This document shows, piece after piece, positions 55,140-64,000 of a DNA stretch of 64,000 nt. Within the stretch, counting starts at the first letter, position 1. Every line of letters starts with the position of its first letter. The notes below the pieces were generated by a model that was not told where the DNA came from, did no database searches, and saw nothing but the letters and a program-made list of their open reading frames with translations. This DNA comes from Hymenopus coronatus. Lineage: Eukaryota; Arthropoda; Insecta; Mantodea; Hymenopodidae. The DNA lies in contig CM060900.1 in assembly GCA_030762935.1 (NCBI GenBank), positions 369,411,132 to 369,475,131 of the forward strand, given 5' to 3'. A program made the position numbers and the translations under genes.

Positions 55140-55654
55140 AGCATTACAAGAAAAGAATTAGGCTTATTCATTTAAGTACTCTTCTACAGAAAAAAATGGC
55201 TTATCACAAAGTAGGTTTAAGAGAAGCTTTAAAAATATTGCAGTTGCTAACTTTTTCCTTGAGATTATTGGGGAGAACATTAAATATTTTAATTGTTTCA
55301 TAGTACACACCTTTCTGAAGAGAGTTTTGTATTAGGACGATGGATATTTCCCTTTTACCTGCTGTTAAAATTATGTATTTCCATATTTGTTATAAAGCTA
55401 TGTTGGTTATTAGCATAACATTTTAAAATTTATAATATGTATGGACAAGGTAAGGTTAGAATACCCAGTTCACGAAAGAGTTCTTTGCATGACTGTTTAC
55501 TGTAAGTGTTGCACATTATTTGTATAGCTTTCTTTTTATTAGAAACATGTGTTTTATTATCCACTGATTTACCCAGTAAATTATTCCATACTCCAGAGTG
55601 GAATTAGAATATGTAAAATAAATTAACTTAAGTTTACTAATTAAAAATGAGTCA

Positions 55655-55870
55655 GAATAGTGACACACACCTCACTTAAAATGAAATTTTCAAGACATGT
55701 TTCAAGGGCATTTGCACTCTTCTTCAGTTGAGGTTGGACAAGAGGGCAAATGCCCTTGAAACATATGTCTTGAAAATTTCATTTTAGGTGAGATGAGTGT
55801 CATTATTCCAACCCATTTTTAACTATTATACTTGAATTACTTCACTTGCCTCAAACTTCTGAGTTATTTA
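55655..55870. mobile_element. inverted pair of Penelope-like terminal sequences
   Basis: 55655-55735 (minus) and 55742-55870 (plus) are both copies of the terminal segment found at 57980-58110 and 60557-60659, arranged tail-out. Shared landmarks are GGGCAAATGCCCTTGAAAC, TTTTGAAAATTTCATTTTA-like sequence and CTTCACTTG. The minus copy contains a complete hammerhead motif; the plus copy only its 3' half. Confidence 0.8.
55690..55731 (-). ncRNA. hammerhead ribozyme motif 1, GTC cleavage triplet
   Basis: Read on the minus strand: stem I TCAA, core CTGAAGA, stem II AGAGTGCAAATGCCCTT, core GAAA, short stem III CATGT, cleavage C, then stem I partner TTGA. All conserved core bases (CUGANGA, GAAA, NUH) are present and the triplet is the optimal GUC. 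Stem II has one mismatch; stem III is only 2-3 bp, as in the minimal type I hammerheads known from Penelope-like elements. Confidence 0.75.
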
Positions 55871-56180
55871 TTTTAACTTGAGCTTATCGATTGAATGAAG
55901 GTTAACCAGAGCTTGAATGGCACAAACATGCTGCAGTAAGCTTAGGTGTGATGTAGTTAATATGCAACTTCCAATCTAAGTGCTTGTCTACTAGAAGACC
56001 TAGAAATGTTACTTCATTAAGTTGTTGTAATCACACATTGCTGATTCTTATTTCTAGATGGGTTGCTAATGAATGGCTAGTTATGAATTTAATTACTTGG
56101 TCTTTTCAAGGTTTACTGAAAGTTTGTTTGCTTTAAACCAGCCTGACATACAGTTTCGAACATAACAATTCTATGACTCA

Positions 56181-56976
56181 TTCATTTAAACGTTTGCTGG
56201 TGTTGGAAAAGGAAGTATGAGAAGGGAATGTTTAAGGAACATTTTATCAGAATTTTCCACTAATGAGGACTGAGAAAGCCTAGAAAAACCCTCAGTCAAG
56301 GAGGATGGTTCCTATCAGGACTTGAACAGCAAACCTTCAGAACATGCATAAAAGCATGTAATGAAGGTTTATTAATACAATGCTTAATCATCTTGGCCAC
56401 TCAAGGATAAAAGGTTAAGTATTACAAAACTTAATTTAAATTAAGACATAACTGTGCACATTAAATATATAGGAGGAAAATGCATATACCTTTACTTAAG
56501 CCCGATCTGGGGAACCTTATTAAAAAACTTTACACTATTCGCCATAAATAATGGGCCAATTTTGGATGTAAAAGCACAGTTCACAATATGTGCAGGACAT
56601 ATGCTGTTGCTGCAATGCAAATCAGTCGAAGGTGGGCCACCCAATCTACCTAATGTATTCCTGTGAGCAGGACTCTAAGATATAACGATGTAAAGGTAAC
56701 GTTTGTTACTTCAAAATCAGTGGCAACAAGCTTCAAACTCCATAATAAGGTAATGTTTTTCAGAATTTAATATTTCTGCTCAACTATAAGGTTATAATAT
56801 GTCTTTTATAATAAATATTTTAAACTTCAATATTGTGATAATATTATTACCAATCAATTTTTGGGATATTAAAGGTGACACCAAGTCTTAAAGGATACAA
56901 AAATAATATACAATAAGTAAACGTTCTTCCTATTCTTGAAAGGATTAAAATAAATAAAATTCAAAATCAAAAGGCA
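56181..56976. other. no gene recognised; possible SINE on minus strand
   Basis: 56290-56410 on the minus strand has AGTGGCCAAGATGATTAAGC and CTGTTCAAGTCCTG spaced like A and B boxes, but a palindrome (GCATGTTCTG/CATAAAAGCATG region) sits between them. Weak support. Confidence 0.35.
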
Positions 56977-57560
56977 GTGGTAGGTCTAATACCTTGTCCA
57001 CAAATCATGAGCATCAACAACTGTTCTCATTTTGCGAGGCATGGAATCCACAAGGTTGTGAAACAAGTCCAAATCCATGGCGACTCCTGCCACACATCTA
57101 ACACCCTGTCCCACAACTCGTCTATTGCGCAGATGAATGATTGTTCTTCTCAATTAGAGCACAGACCCCTTTTTACTCTAGTCACAAATGTTGAATGCGA
57201 TTCACATCCAGTGAGTGTGGGGGCCAATCGAGCAGCTCTGTGTCACATCTTTGCATAAACCATCTTCGAACCCAAGAGGTGGTGTGCACTGGATGCTTGT
57301 CCAGTTGAAAACAAAAGATTCACTTCAGGGTATCATTCTCAAGCTGAAGGAAACCAAGTTTTCCAAAAAAATTTTCATAACCAACAACCATAAATTGACC
57401 TTTGCTCCCTCCTAAGACATCCATGTCAACAAGCAATACTAACATGATCAATAATCTCATGAAGTGCTCATTTATCAGTGGCCATCCGTACAGAAAACGT
57501 GGACAGGACTGTCACTGCTATTCGCAACAATTACTTTGTCGCAGAAAGTAATATTTCTCC
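56977..57560 (-). pseudogene. Tc1-like transposase relic C, C-terminal half
   Basis: The minus strand reads FQLDKHPVHTTSWVRRWFMQ (57240-57310), LLDWPPHSLDVNRIQHLWTR, ELWDRVLDVWQESP, then LFHNLVDSMPRKMRTVVDAH and LWTRY at 56985-57060. These are the second and third catalytic regions and the conserved SMPRRM tail of Tc1. The catalytic Asp of QDN is Lys here (DKHPVH context) and frames shift several times. The weaker part upstream to about 57560 is inferred. Confidence 0.8.
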
Positions 57561-57614
57561 AATTCAAGTTCTGGCACATAGTGGTAGATGGTTCATGATC
57601 TGTACTTCTGTTAA

Positions 57615-58105
57615 GTATTGAGATCAGGCATCTACAGAATTGACTGCAAGGACTGCAAATTATGTTACATGGTCAAACAGAAGGAAGATTGGAAACAAGG
57701 TTAAAAGAACATTTCAGACACATCAAACAGAAACAGATAAGTCGGCAGTAACACACCATTTTTGGACACCACATCACAAAATAGAAAATGACAAAGTTGC
57801 TAAAACCTGTAAACAACCCAGCAGCACTCACAGTTTGGGAGAATATTCTCATTACACAACACAAAGACCAGCTGATGAATTTTGAAATACTGCCACATGA
57901 TTATGAACTTCTCCTGAGAACACCAGATGTCTCCACCATAACAGACCACAGAGCACAAATTCCAGCCATTAGTCGGACCTCAACTGAAGAAGAGGGCAAA
58001 CATCCTTGAAACATATGTTTTGAAAAAAAATTTCATTTTAAGTGAGGCGAGTGTCACTTTTCCTACACATTTTCAACTATTGTACTTGAACTACTTCACT
58101 TGTCT
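57615..58105 (+). repeat. upstream terminal repeat of Penelope-like element
   Basis: About 85-90% similar by eye to 60215-60659, with one extra ~28-bp segment near 57768. Begins GGCATCTACAGAATTGACTG. Includes a degraded GIY-YIG region and the hammerhead at 57980-58023. Confidence 0.85.
57980..58023 (+). ncRNA. hammerhead ribozyme motif 2, GTT cleavage triplet
   Basis: TCAA, CTGAAGA (57984-57990), stem II 57991-58007, GAAA (58008-58011), CATATGT, cleavage after T58019, then TTGA. The core is intact, stem II is weakened by substitutions (AGG with CCT only) and the triplet is GUU, which is permitted but slower. Confidence 0.7.
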
Positions 58106-58650
58106 CAAACTTCAGAGACATTTAATTTTGAATTACTACCTACATGTCAACAGAAGTATAAATCTGACGCTAACAACATGTGCTCTATACTTTCTATAAC
58201 TGGAAATTATCAAGAAAACTGGAACATGTACTAATCGCAATACTACTGCAGGTATGATTCATTTAACACAACTTTAGATAATCACAAAAAAGATATCAAG
58301 ATGTTTCTTAAAAACCGGATAAAAAGAAGAACGCTATTTGCCAACATACGATTCCTGAACTTATGCTTAATACACCATGTAACTGATTTTCGTCAGAAAA
58401 TTCATAAAATTTGACAACAGTATGATACAAAAAGCCGCAGATCGGAAAGTTATCACACTTGCAAAAAGCAAACACTACGCAATGCTAAATAAAATAGAAA
58501 TCCAGTTATACATGTTATATATGAAACTCTCGCAATATGTAGGGGACACCATTTGGAAAAGCATTCAAGAAAATCTTTTAGACTAACTCAATAGAATAAT
58601 GCGCAAAAACTTTGAAACTTAAAAAATCAAGCACAATATACAGTCCAACA

Positions 58651-59980
58651 AGCCAACTAACGTGAACGTAGTAAATCTTTCTGAAGAAACCTTCCATAAC
58701 AAAGAAATGGAATTTTTAAACAAGGGCTTCAAAACATGCGCTCAATTCTATACCAGCGTCCAAGATTATTTAGCAGACATAGAACTGGCCACAAAAGAAC
58801 TAAACCATATCGATCGAATCACAATAAAGAAAGAATGTGCACCTATATTTCAGCAAATTAAAGACAAAAAAATACAGAAGAACAAACACAAATAATGAGG
58901 TTCTTGAACAAAAAACCGGTAGTGTATTTAAAAGCAGATAAAGGAAACAACAGTCATAATGGACAAAAAAGGTTACATTTCAAAAGTAGAAACCCTTTTA
59001 GAGAATAAAGAATATACAGAAATAAGTAAAAATCCATTAAGCAGACTGACAACATCCTTATCACAGACAATAAAAAAAACAGAAATTATACCAAAACTAG
59101 ATAAATTCAAAATGAAAGAAGCAAACCCAACTCCACCACGTCATCTTCATGCTTTGCCAAAAATCCACAAACCAGACAAACCCATGATACCAATAGTCAA
59201 TTGCATAAACTCTTCAACTTATAAATTATCAAAGTGGTTAGTCAACAAATTCAATAGCTTCCCGGAACACAACAATCTTTCAATTAAAAATTCCTTAGAA
59301 CTATTAAAACATCTAGAACATTACAAAGTTTCAAAAACTGAGTTGTTGGTCTCGTTTGATGTGAAATCCTTATTCACCAGCATCCCAGTCGAAAAGTTAC
59401 TTGAAACCTTCAAAGCATGGCTCACAGACAAAGGCTTAAACAAGAAAGAAATTGAAGACTTCCATACTTTAACAGAACTATGCATCAATCAGAATTATTT
59501 CCAATTCAATGGCAGATTTTACAGACAATCACCAGGCTTAGCAATGGGTAACCCACTTTCGCCCTTCTTAGCAAATCTTTACATGGGACAACTTGAAGTT
59601 CACATAACCTCCAGTTTTCTGAATGTGTTCAAAAATGGTTTAGATATGTCAATGTTTTTGCGGTGGTCCCCAAAAAATTAGCAGGACACTAAAATTATTA
59701 AACCTACAGGGTAGACATATACAATTCACAATGGAAATAGAAAAAGACCAAATTCTACCACACCTGGACCTAAAAGTAACACAGAAAGAACAAAAGATCA
59801 CTTAAGGCATTGACAGGAAGACCACACATAGACAATTACATAAAACAGAATAGTTTCAACCCAGAACCTCACAAACAGGCAATCTTCAACAGCTCAGTAC
59901 ACAGACTCTTCAGCATCCCACTCGACCCAGAAGAGTACAACACAGAATACCTCCAATTAAGACACACAGCACACAGCCTA
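58651..59980 (+). pseudogene. Penelope-like reverse transcriptase, catalytic motif lost
   Basis: N-terminal region VNLSEETFHNKEMEFLNKGF (58662-58895), then VYLKADKGNN and, after a frameshift, MDKKGYISKVETLLENKEYT (58959). RT blocks: PPRHLHALPKIHKPDKPMIP, LLVSFDVKSLFTSIPVEKLL (first catalytic Asp kept) and YRQSPGLAMGNPLSPFLANL. The YVDD box near 59650 reads YVNV, losing both Asp. Next is TMEIEKDQILPHLDLKV near 59735 and the HTNNYIKQNSFNPEPHKQ-type region, then the frame decays. A 240-codon open stretch (58959-59681) is the best-preserved part. Confidence 0.88.
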
Positions 59981-60214
59981 AGCTAATGATTTTAACCCCG
60001 ACATCGTTGACCAAAAAATTGAAAAACATAAAGAGAACCTTAAAACAAATCACCAATTTGTCCACACTAAAACCATAAGAAATTCACTTATCACCCAACA
60101 GCAGATAGAAAATTAAACATTTTTTTCCAGAAGTATAAATTTAGCTTCAAGTAACCAATTCAACATGAAAAATACAATTAAAACAGACATTAAAGACCCC
60201 ATTCCTACAAACCA

Positions 60215-60659
60215 GAGAGCAGGCATCTACAAAATTGACTGCAAGGACTGAAAATTATATTACATTGGTCAAACAAACAAAAAAGACTGGAAACAAGGTT
60301 AAAAGAATACTTCAGACACATCAAACAGAAACAGACAGATAAATCGGCAGTAGCACACCATTTTTTGACAAAGTTGCTAAAACCTGTAAACAACCTGGCA
60401 GCACTCTCAGTTTGGGAGAATATTCTCATTACACAACACAAAGATCAATTGATGAATTTAGAAATACTACCACATGATTATGAACTTCTGCTGAGAACAC
60501 CAGATGCCTCCACTGTAACAGACCACAGAGCACAAATTCCAGCCATTATTCAGACCTCAACTGAAGAAGAGGGCAAACGCCATTGAAACATATGTTTTGA
60601 AAAAAAATTTCATTTTAAGTGAGGCGAGTATCACTATTCTGGCTCATTTTCAACTATTA
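60215..60659 (+). repeat. downstream terminal repeat of Penelope-like element, with GIY-YIG region
   Basis: Begins GGCATCTACAAAATTGACTG. Translation gives GIYKIDCKDC and, with a stop in between, YYIGQTNKKDWKQG, the start of the GIY-YIG nuclease that nicks DNA for insertion. The rest is broken. It ends in the hammerhead-containing segment and CAACTATTATAAATAG. Confidence 0.85.
60557..60600 (+). ncRNA. hammerhead ribozyme motif 3, GTT cleavage triplet
   Basis: TCAA, CTGAAGA (60561-60567), stem II 60568-60584 with GGC/GCC pairing, GAAA (60585-60588), CATATGT, cleavage after T60596, then TTGA. Core bases are intact; stem II differs in sequence from the other two copies. Confidence 0.7.
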
Positions 60660-61525
60660 TAAATAGACAAATATTGCAATGAATGGAATTTGATGCTAAA
60701 CCAGGAAAAGACTCAAATTAATGTATTTAAGAAAGGGACAAAATTGAGCAAGTAAGAAAAGTGGAAGAAAGAAGGTACAGAATATAAAGTGGTTAGAGAT
60801 TGTAAATACTTAGGGGTCAAAATTGATAGGGGAGGAAACTGGGAGAAACAGAAGAAATTAGCTTTGGCAAAAGGGAAAGGATAACTGGCAGCAACCAGAG
60901 GGTGCAAATATAAAATACCAGATATAAATGTCAACTGGCTAGAAAGAATGCATAATATGGTAGTTGAATCAAAAATGTTATATGGAATTGAAATATGGCG
61001 ACTAGATAGTGGTTGGAAAGTTATAGATACAGTGCACAGAATGATCTGGGAAGTGTTAGCTCTGCCAAATGCATGCAGCAGTAAAGGAATTTGCTCAAAT
61101 TGAAATGGAACGAGTGGGTAGGAAAGGTGTGATTATGGAGAGAGTTCTAAGTACTGGTATAGAACACGAAATTTAGATGAAAAGAACTTGTTAAGGCAAT
61201 GCTTCGAATATCAAGAAAAGAATGAGGAAAAATGGGTGGAGTTATTTAACACAAACTAATTTAGAAAGTAGTGGATTGGGGGAAATTTGGAGACAGGGAC
61301 AACAATGCAAATGATTGTTGGAGAGGAGCTAGGAGGAGATTTGAAGATATAGAAATACAAAAGCAATACATGGAGAAAAAAAAAAAAAAATTAGAAACAT
61401 ATATACAAATAAAAAAAACACATGGGAAAGAGAAATGTATGTGGATAAATTAAATCAAGAACAAAGGGAGAGTATTGCTTGGGTACGAGTGGGTGTGTGG
61501 AGACTAAAGGGTATGAGAAAAGGAT
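60660..61525 (+). pseudogene. LINE RT to C-terminus fragment, family L
   Basis: The plus strand reads EWNLMLNQEKTQINVFKKG, CKYLGVKIDRGGNWEKQKKL, then MHNMVVESKMLYGIEIWRLD, and after a shift MERVGRKGVIMERVLSTG. It shares CKYLGVKID..G.WEKQKK with the fragment at 63014-64000. It ends near 61525 where gypsy integrase sequence begins, so the gypsy probably inserted into it. Confidence 0.7.
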
Positions 61526-61528
61526 GAG

Positions 61529-62305
61529 CCATTCCTCTATCAGACAGGAGCAACAGGTATCTGTTGGTCGCCATGGATTACTTCACCAAGTGGCCGGAGG
61601 TGTACGCCGTCCTGAACCAAGAAGCCGAGACCATCTTGAATTGCCTCCTGAAGGAAATATTTTGTCGCTATGGGGTACCAATGGAGCTATACAGTGATCA
61701 GGGCACCAACTTTGATTCCAACCTCATGAGGGAAACACTGGGATGACTCGGAGTGCAAAAGACATGTACAACACCACTTTACCTATAATCAGTCAGCATA
61801 GTTGAGAGTATATCAAGACTAAAAGAACACTTAAGGAAGGTGGTGGCCATCACCAGAGAGACTGAGATGTCAGAGTGCCACTTTTCTTGCTGGCCTATTG
61901 CTCTTCAAACCACAATAGGGTTAACACTAGGCAGTTTGTCTTTGCCAGAGAGCTGCATCCACTATGCGACCTTATGTTTGGGAGTCCTCCTGGAGCAGAA
62001 CACCCAGAAGTCGTCTACGTGGAGCATCTCATAGACAGACTTCATGACATGCATGAGATGGCCCATCAAAAACATCCAGGTAGCAAACAATCAAACTAAG
62101 ACTGACAAGCCAACAAGGTGTGGCTCTATCACCTTATCTGGACCAAGGGACACTACTGTAAGCTCAAACAGCTATGGAATGGGCCATACCTTGTGGTATT
62201 GAGGATAAGTGATGTCATCTACCTCATCCTGAGGCAACCCTTCAGGAAGAAACTAGTAGTACATTTGGATTCTCTAGCCTGCTACAATACTGCTGGTTGC
62301 CCCAG
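61529..62305 (+). pseudogene. Ty3/gypsy integrase fragment, broken
   Basis: NRYLLVAMDYFTKWPEVYA, then EIFCRYGVPMELYSDQGTNF carry the first two catalytic Asp of the DDE core (61545-61740). Later LRKVVAITRET, then FARELHPLCDLMFGSPPGAE, and the C-terminal QLWNGPYLVVLRISDVIYLI and VHLDSLACYN. Stops and frame changes are present at 61744 and after. The 5' two-thirds of the element is missing. Confidence 0.85.
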
Positions 62306-62749
62306 TGTGACAGTGCCATCTTCTGAAGTGGTTCTCATGTTTGCCTTGGTATGAAAGTCATCACAGTTGGAGACCTTGGAATGCATAACACAGGAAGTGC
62401 GCCATGCTGGTAATCAGAGTCATCTAGATGCTTCTCGAAGCTTTGGTTTCCACAAGCTTCCACAAAGTTCTGTGATGTCATTACATGCTGGTAATCAGAG
62501 TCATCTAGATGCTTCTTGAAGCTTTGGTTTCCACAAAGTTCTGTGATGTCATTTTCTAGCTATAAAAGGAGGAAGAATTTTATGCCATGTGTAGTGAGTT
62601 GCGAATGACTGGAGTACTAGCATACAGTGGCGTGCAAGAAATCAACTATCTATGCATAACGTCGGGTGAACATAGGGTGAACTATTTATGACAGTGAATT
62701 AAAAACTATTCGTAACCAATTTTTAAGTCAATAAAGCCATTTGTTACGA
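62306..62749 (+). repeat. 3' LTR of gypsy element, with duplicated upstream module
   Basis: Begins TGTGACAGTGCC and ends near TTTGTTACGA, homologous to the LTRs at 37594 and 40138 (which read on the minus strand). A TATA box (CTAGCTATAAAAGGAGG) lies at 62557-62570 and AATAAAG near 62731. A 70-80-bp module is tandemly duplicated at 62403-62483 and 62484-62554, directly upstream of the TATA box. Confidence 0.85.
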
Positions 62750-62966
62750 TATGAACCTTTGTAAATAATGGGCAACATATTACTACTGTATTAATCTGAT
62801 ATGTTCTATATCAGCTGTATAAAATATACAATATTAATCAGAAAGAACAAATAATCAAAATACAATTAAAAAAAAACTAAAGGAATTTATACATTAAAAT
62901 GTCCTAAATGGAAATAAATATTGATGATATTGCTTTAAGATATTAGTAAAATTTATATAATACATA
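62750..62966. other. no gene recognised
   Basis: AT-rich spacer between the LTR and LINE fragment. Confidence 0.4.
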
Positions 62967-63013
62967 AGAACTGAAGCTTTCCTGGCAACGTATTAATTCA
63001 AAATTTTCTCGGG
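62967..63013 (-). repeat. Penelope-type terminal relic, short
   Basis: GAACTGAAGCTTTCCTGGCA and CGTATTAATTCAAAAT match 36640-36680 almost exactly. It joins directly to the LINE fragment that follows. Confidence 0.55.
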
Positions 63014-64000
63014 CTTCTAAACATCCTCTCGCTGCCATCATTGTTGCTTTTCCTTTCACTAATGCTACTTTCTTTTGTTTCTCCCATTTACCTCCTGCGT
63101 CTATTTTTATTCCTAAGTAAGTGTTATCATGCACTATTTTATGTGCTTCATTTCCATTTCTCATATTTACTCAAATTATATCCTCTCTTAAACACTACAA
63201 TTTGGATTTTTGTCTATGTTCACATTTTATACAGTAATTATCTATTTCTTGTAAAGACAAAATTAGACCATGAAACTCACTCTCAAATCGTCTGCAAAAA
63301 AGGAGACTAGGGATTTGTATATTATTTATTTCAGGCAAAAGCTTATTACTATTACTTATCTTCTGTAGTATGTCATCAATAAACAGATTGAATAAAATTG
63401 GATTTAACTTGCATCCTTACTGTAACCCATTTTCTCAGGATATTTCTTAAGTTATTGTCCCTTCATCATATTTTATGCAGAAAGTGTTATCTTTATATAA
63501 TCTTTTCAAAATAGTTACCATTTTATTGTTAACCCAGTTCTTTAGTAGTTTGTACCATAATAGTTGTAGTTCTATTTGGTCAAATGCTTTCTAAATCAAT
63601 AAAAGCTATACATATTTTTCCTTTTTATTTTATTTTTTTAAGTATTTGTCTATTAGTGTTTTTATAATGTAAGCATAATCAACAGTTCCCCTCCTTTTCC
63701 CAAAGCCCATTTGAAATTCTGAGAGGAAGTTGTACTCTTCTACCCATGCTTGCAATCTATCTGCCAGAATTCTTATTTAAACTTTTCCCACATTTGATAG
63801 TAGGGCTATGCCCCGATAATTCTTCAGTTTGTCCATATACCTTTTACCTTTATATTTGATATAATAGCTTTTCTCCAGCTTTCTGGTGCATATTCTTTTG
63901 TTCACATTATATTAAATAAATATGTTAATGTATTAACTTGGTTTGGATTTTTACCCCATTCCATTATAAATTCCCCAGGTATACCATCAATTCCTGGTAT
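63014..64000 (-). pseudogene. LINE reverse transcriptase fragment, family L, runs off window
   Basis: The minus strand reads GIDGIPGEFIMEWG near the window end, ESWRKAIISNIK, then FADDLRVSFMV (63270-63300, catalytic box kept) and TYLGIKIDAGGKWEKQKKVA (63045-63105). The order is that of an RT from finger to thumb. Stops are frequent. The upstream part lies beyond 64000. Confidence 0.7.

Larger units (their letters stand above)
55140..56180 (-). pseudogene. LINE reverse-transcriptase C-terminal fragment
   Basis: The minus strand reads WFKANKLSVNLEK near 56120, then AIQIMCNTYSKQSCKELFRE and LGILTLPCPYIL (about 55460-55540), then NQHSFITNMEIHNFNSR near 55370. This is the RT thumb and post-RT region of CR1/Jockey-type LINEs. 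A ~215-bp Penelope terminal insertion at 55655-55870 interrupts it. Many stops. Confidence 0.7.
57615..60659 (+). mobile_element. Penelope-like retroelement with direct terminal repeats
   Basis: A Penelope-type RT (58651-59980) lies between two long direct repeats (57615-58105 and 60215-60659). Each repeat begins in GIY-YIG endonuclease coding sequence and ends in untranslated sequence with a hammerhead motif. A partial 3' copy placed ahead of a full copy is the typical structure of these elements. The RT catalytic motif is lost and several stops are present, so it is inactive. Its right end abuts a LINE fragment at 60660. Confidence 0.88.

Noticed and set aside
1..64000. CRISPR arrays, bacterial operons, rRNA genes
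   Set aside because: No regularly spaced short repeats, ribosome-binding sites or rRNA-like sequence; the content is plainly eukaryotic.

Overview
This window looks like nuclear DNA of an arthropod, probably an insect or other species with a large, repeat-rich genome. It is AT-rich, most reading frames are broken, one host intron exceeds 33 kb, and nearly all recognisable coding sequence belongs to transposable elements typical of arthropods: Jockey-, LOA- and I-type LINEs, a Penelope-like element, Ty3/gypsy, piggyBac, pogo/Tigger, Tc1/mariner and tRNA-derived SINEs. There is no sign of bacterial gene organisation. The species cannot be named from sequence alone.

The one host gene I recognise is on the minus strand: an ataxin-7 (ATXN7/Sgf73, SAGA deubiquitinase module) homologue. 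A 105-bp exon at 48326-48430 carries most of the N-terminal zinc finger. A ~0.57-kb exon at 14518-15089 completes that finger and carries the SCA7 domain. The exons are in compatible phase, so everything from 15090 to 48325 is read as one intron of about 33.2 kb filled with mobile DNA. A decayed partial copy of the SCA7-side exon lies at 14168-14312. Other exons were not found.

Layout. 50-9500: a dead piggyBac split by two insertions, a Jockey-type LINE (195-5583, 12-bp target duplication) and a pogo/Tigger element (6501-9093, TA target duplication). Removing either restores the piggyBac reading frame at the junction. 11.5-13 kb: Tc1 relic and a young full-length SINE. 14-15 kb: ataxin-7 exon. 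15-34 kb: mariner/Tc1 relics, several SINE families, an LOA-like LINE interrupted by a 1.6-kb insertion, an orphan transposase-like pseudogene, and a long unclassified repeat in two copies. 34457-36522: a 2.07-kb element with terminal inverted repeats and a poorly characterised DDE-like protein. 36.6-40.8 kb: internally deleted gypsy element with two LTRs, and a SINE. 42432-48298: an apparently intact I-type LINE with both ORFs open and perfect 14-bp target duplications, inserted about 14 bp inside the large ataxin-7 intron. 49-57 kb: LINE, mariner and Tc1 relics plus small interspersed repeats. 57615-60659: a Penelope-like element with direct terminal repeats, each containing a hammerhead ribozyme motif; a further inverted pair of its termini sits at 55655-55870. 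60660-64000: LINE fragments and a gypsy integrase with its LTR.

The strongest signals for follow-up are the hammerhead motifs, the intact I-type LINE beside the ataxin-7 splice donor, the split ataxin-7 zinc finger and its duplicated exon piece, the nested piggyBac, and the terminal-inverted-repeat element at 34.5-36.5 kb. All family assignments are from reading motifs by eye; no database search was run.
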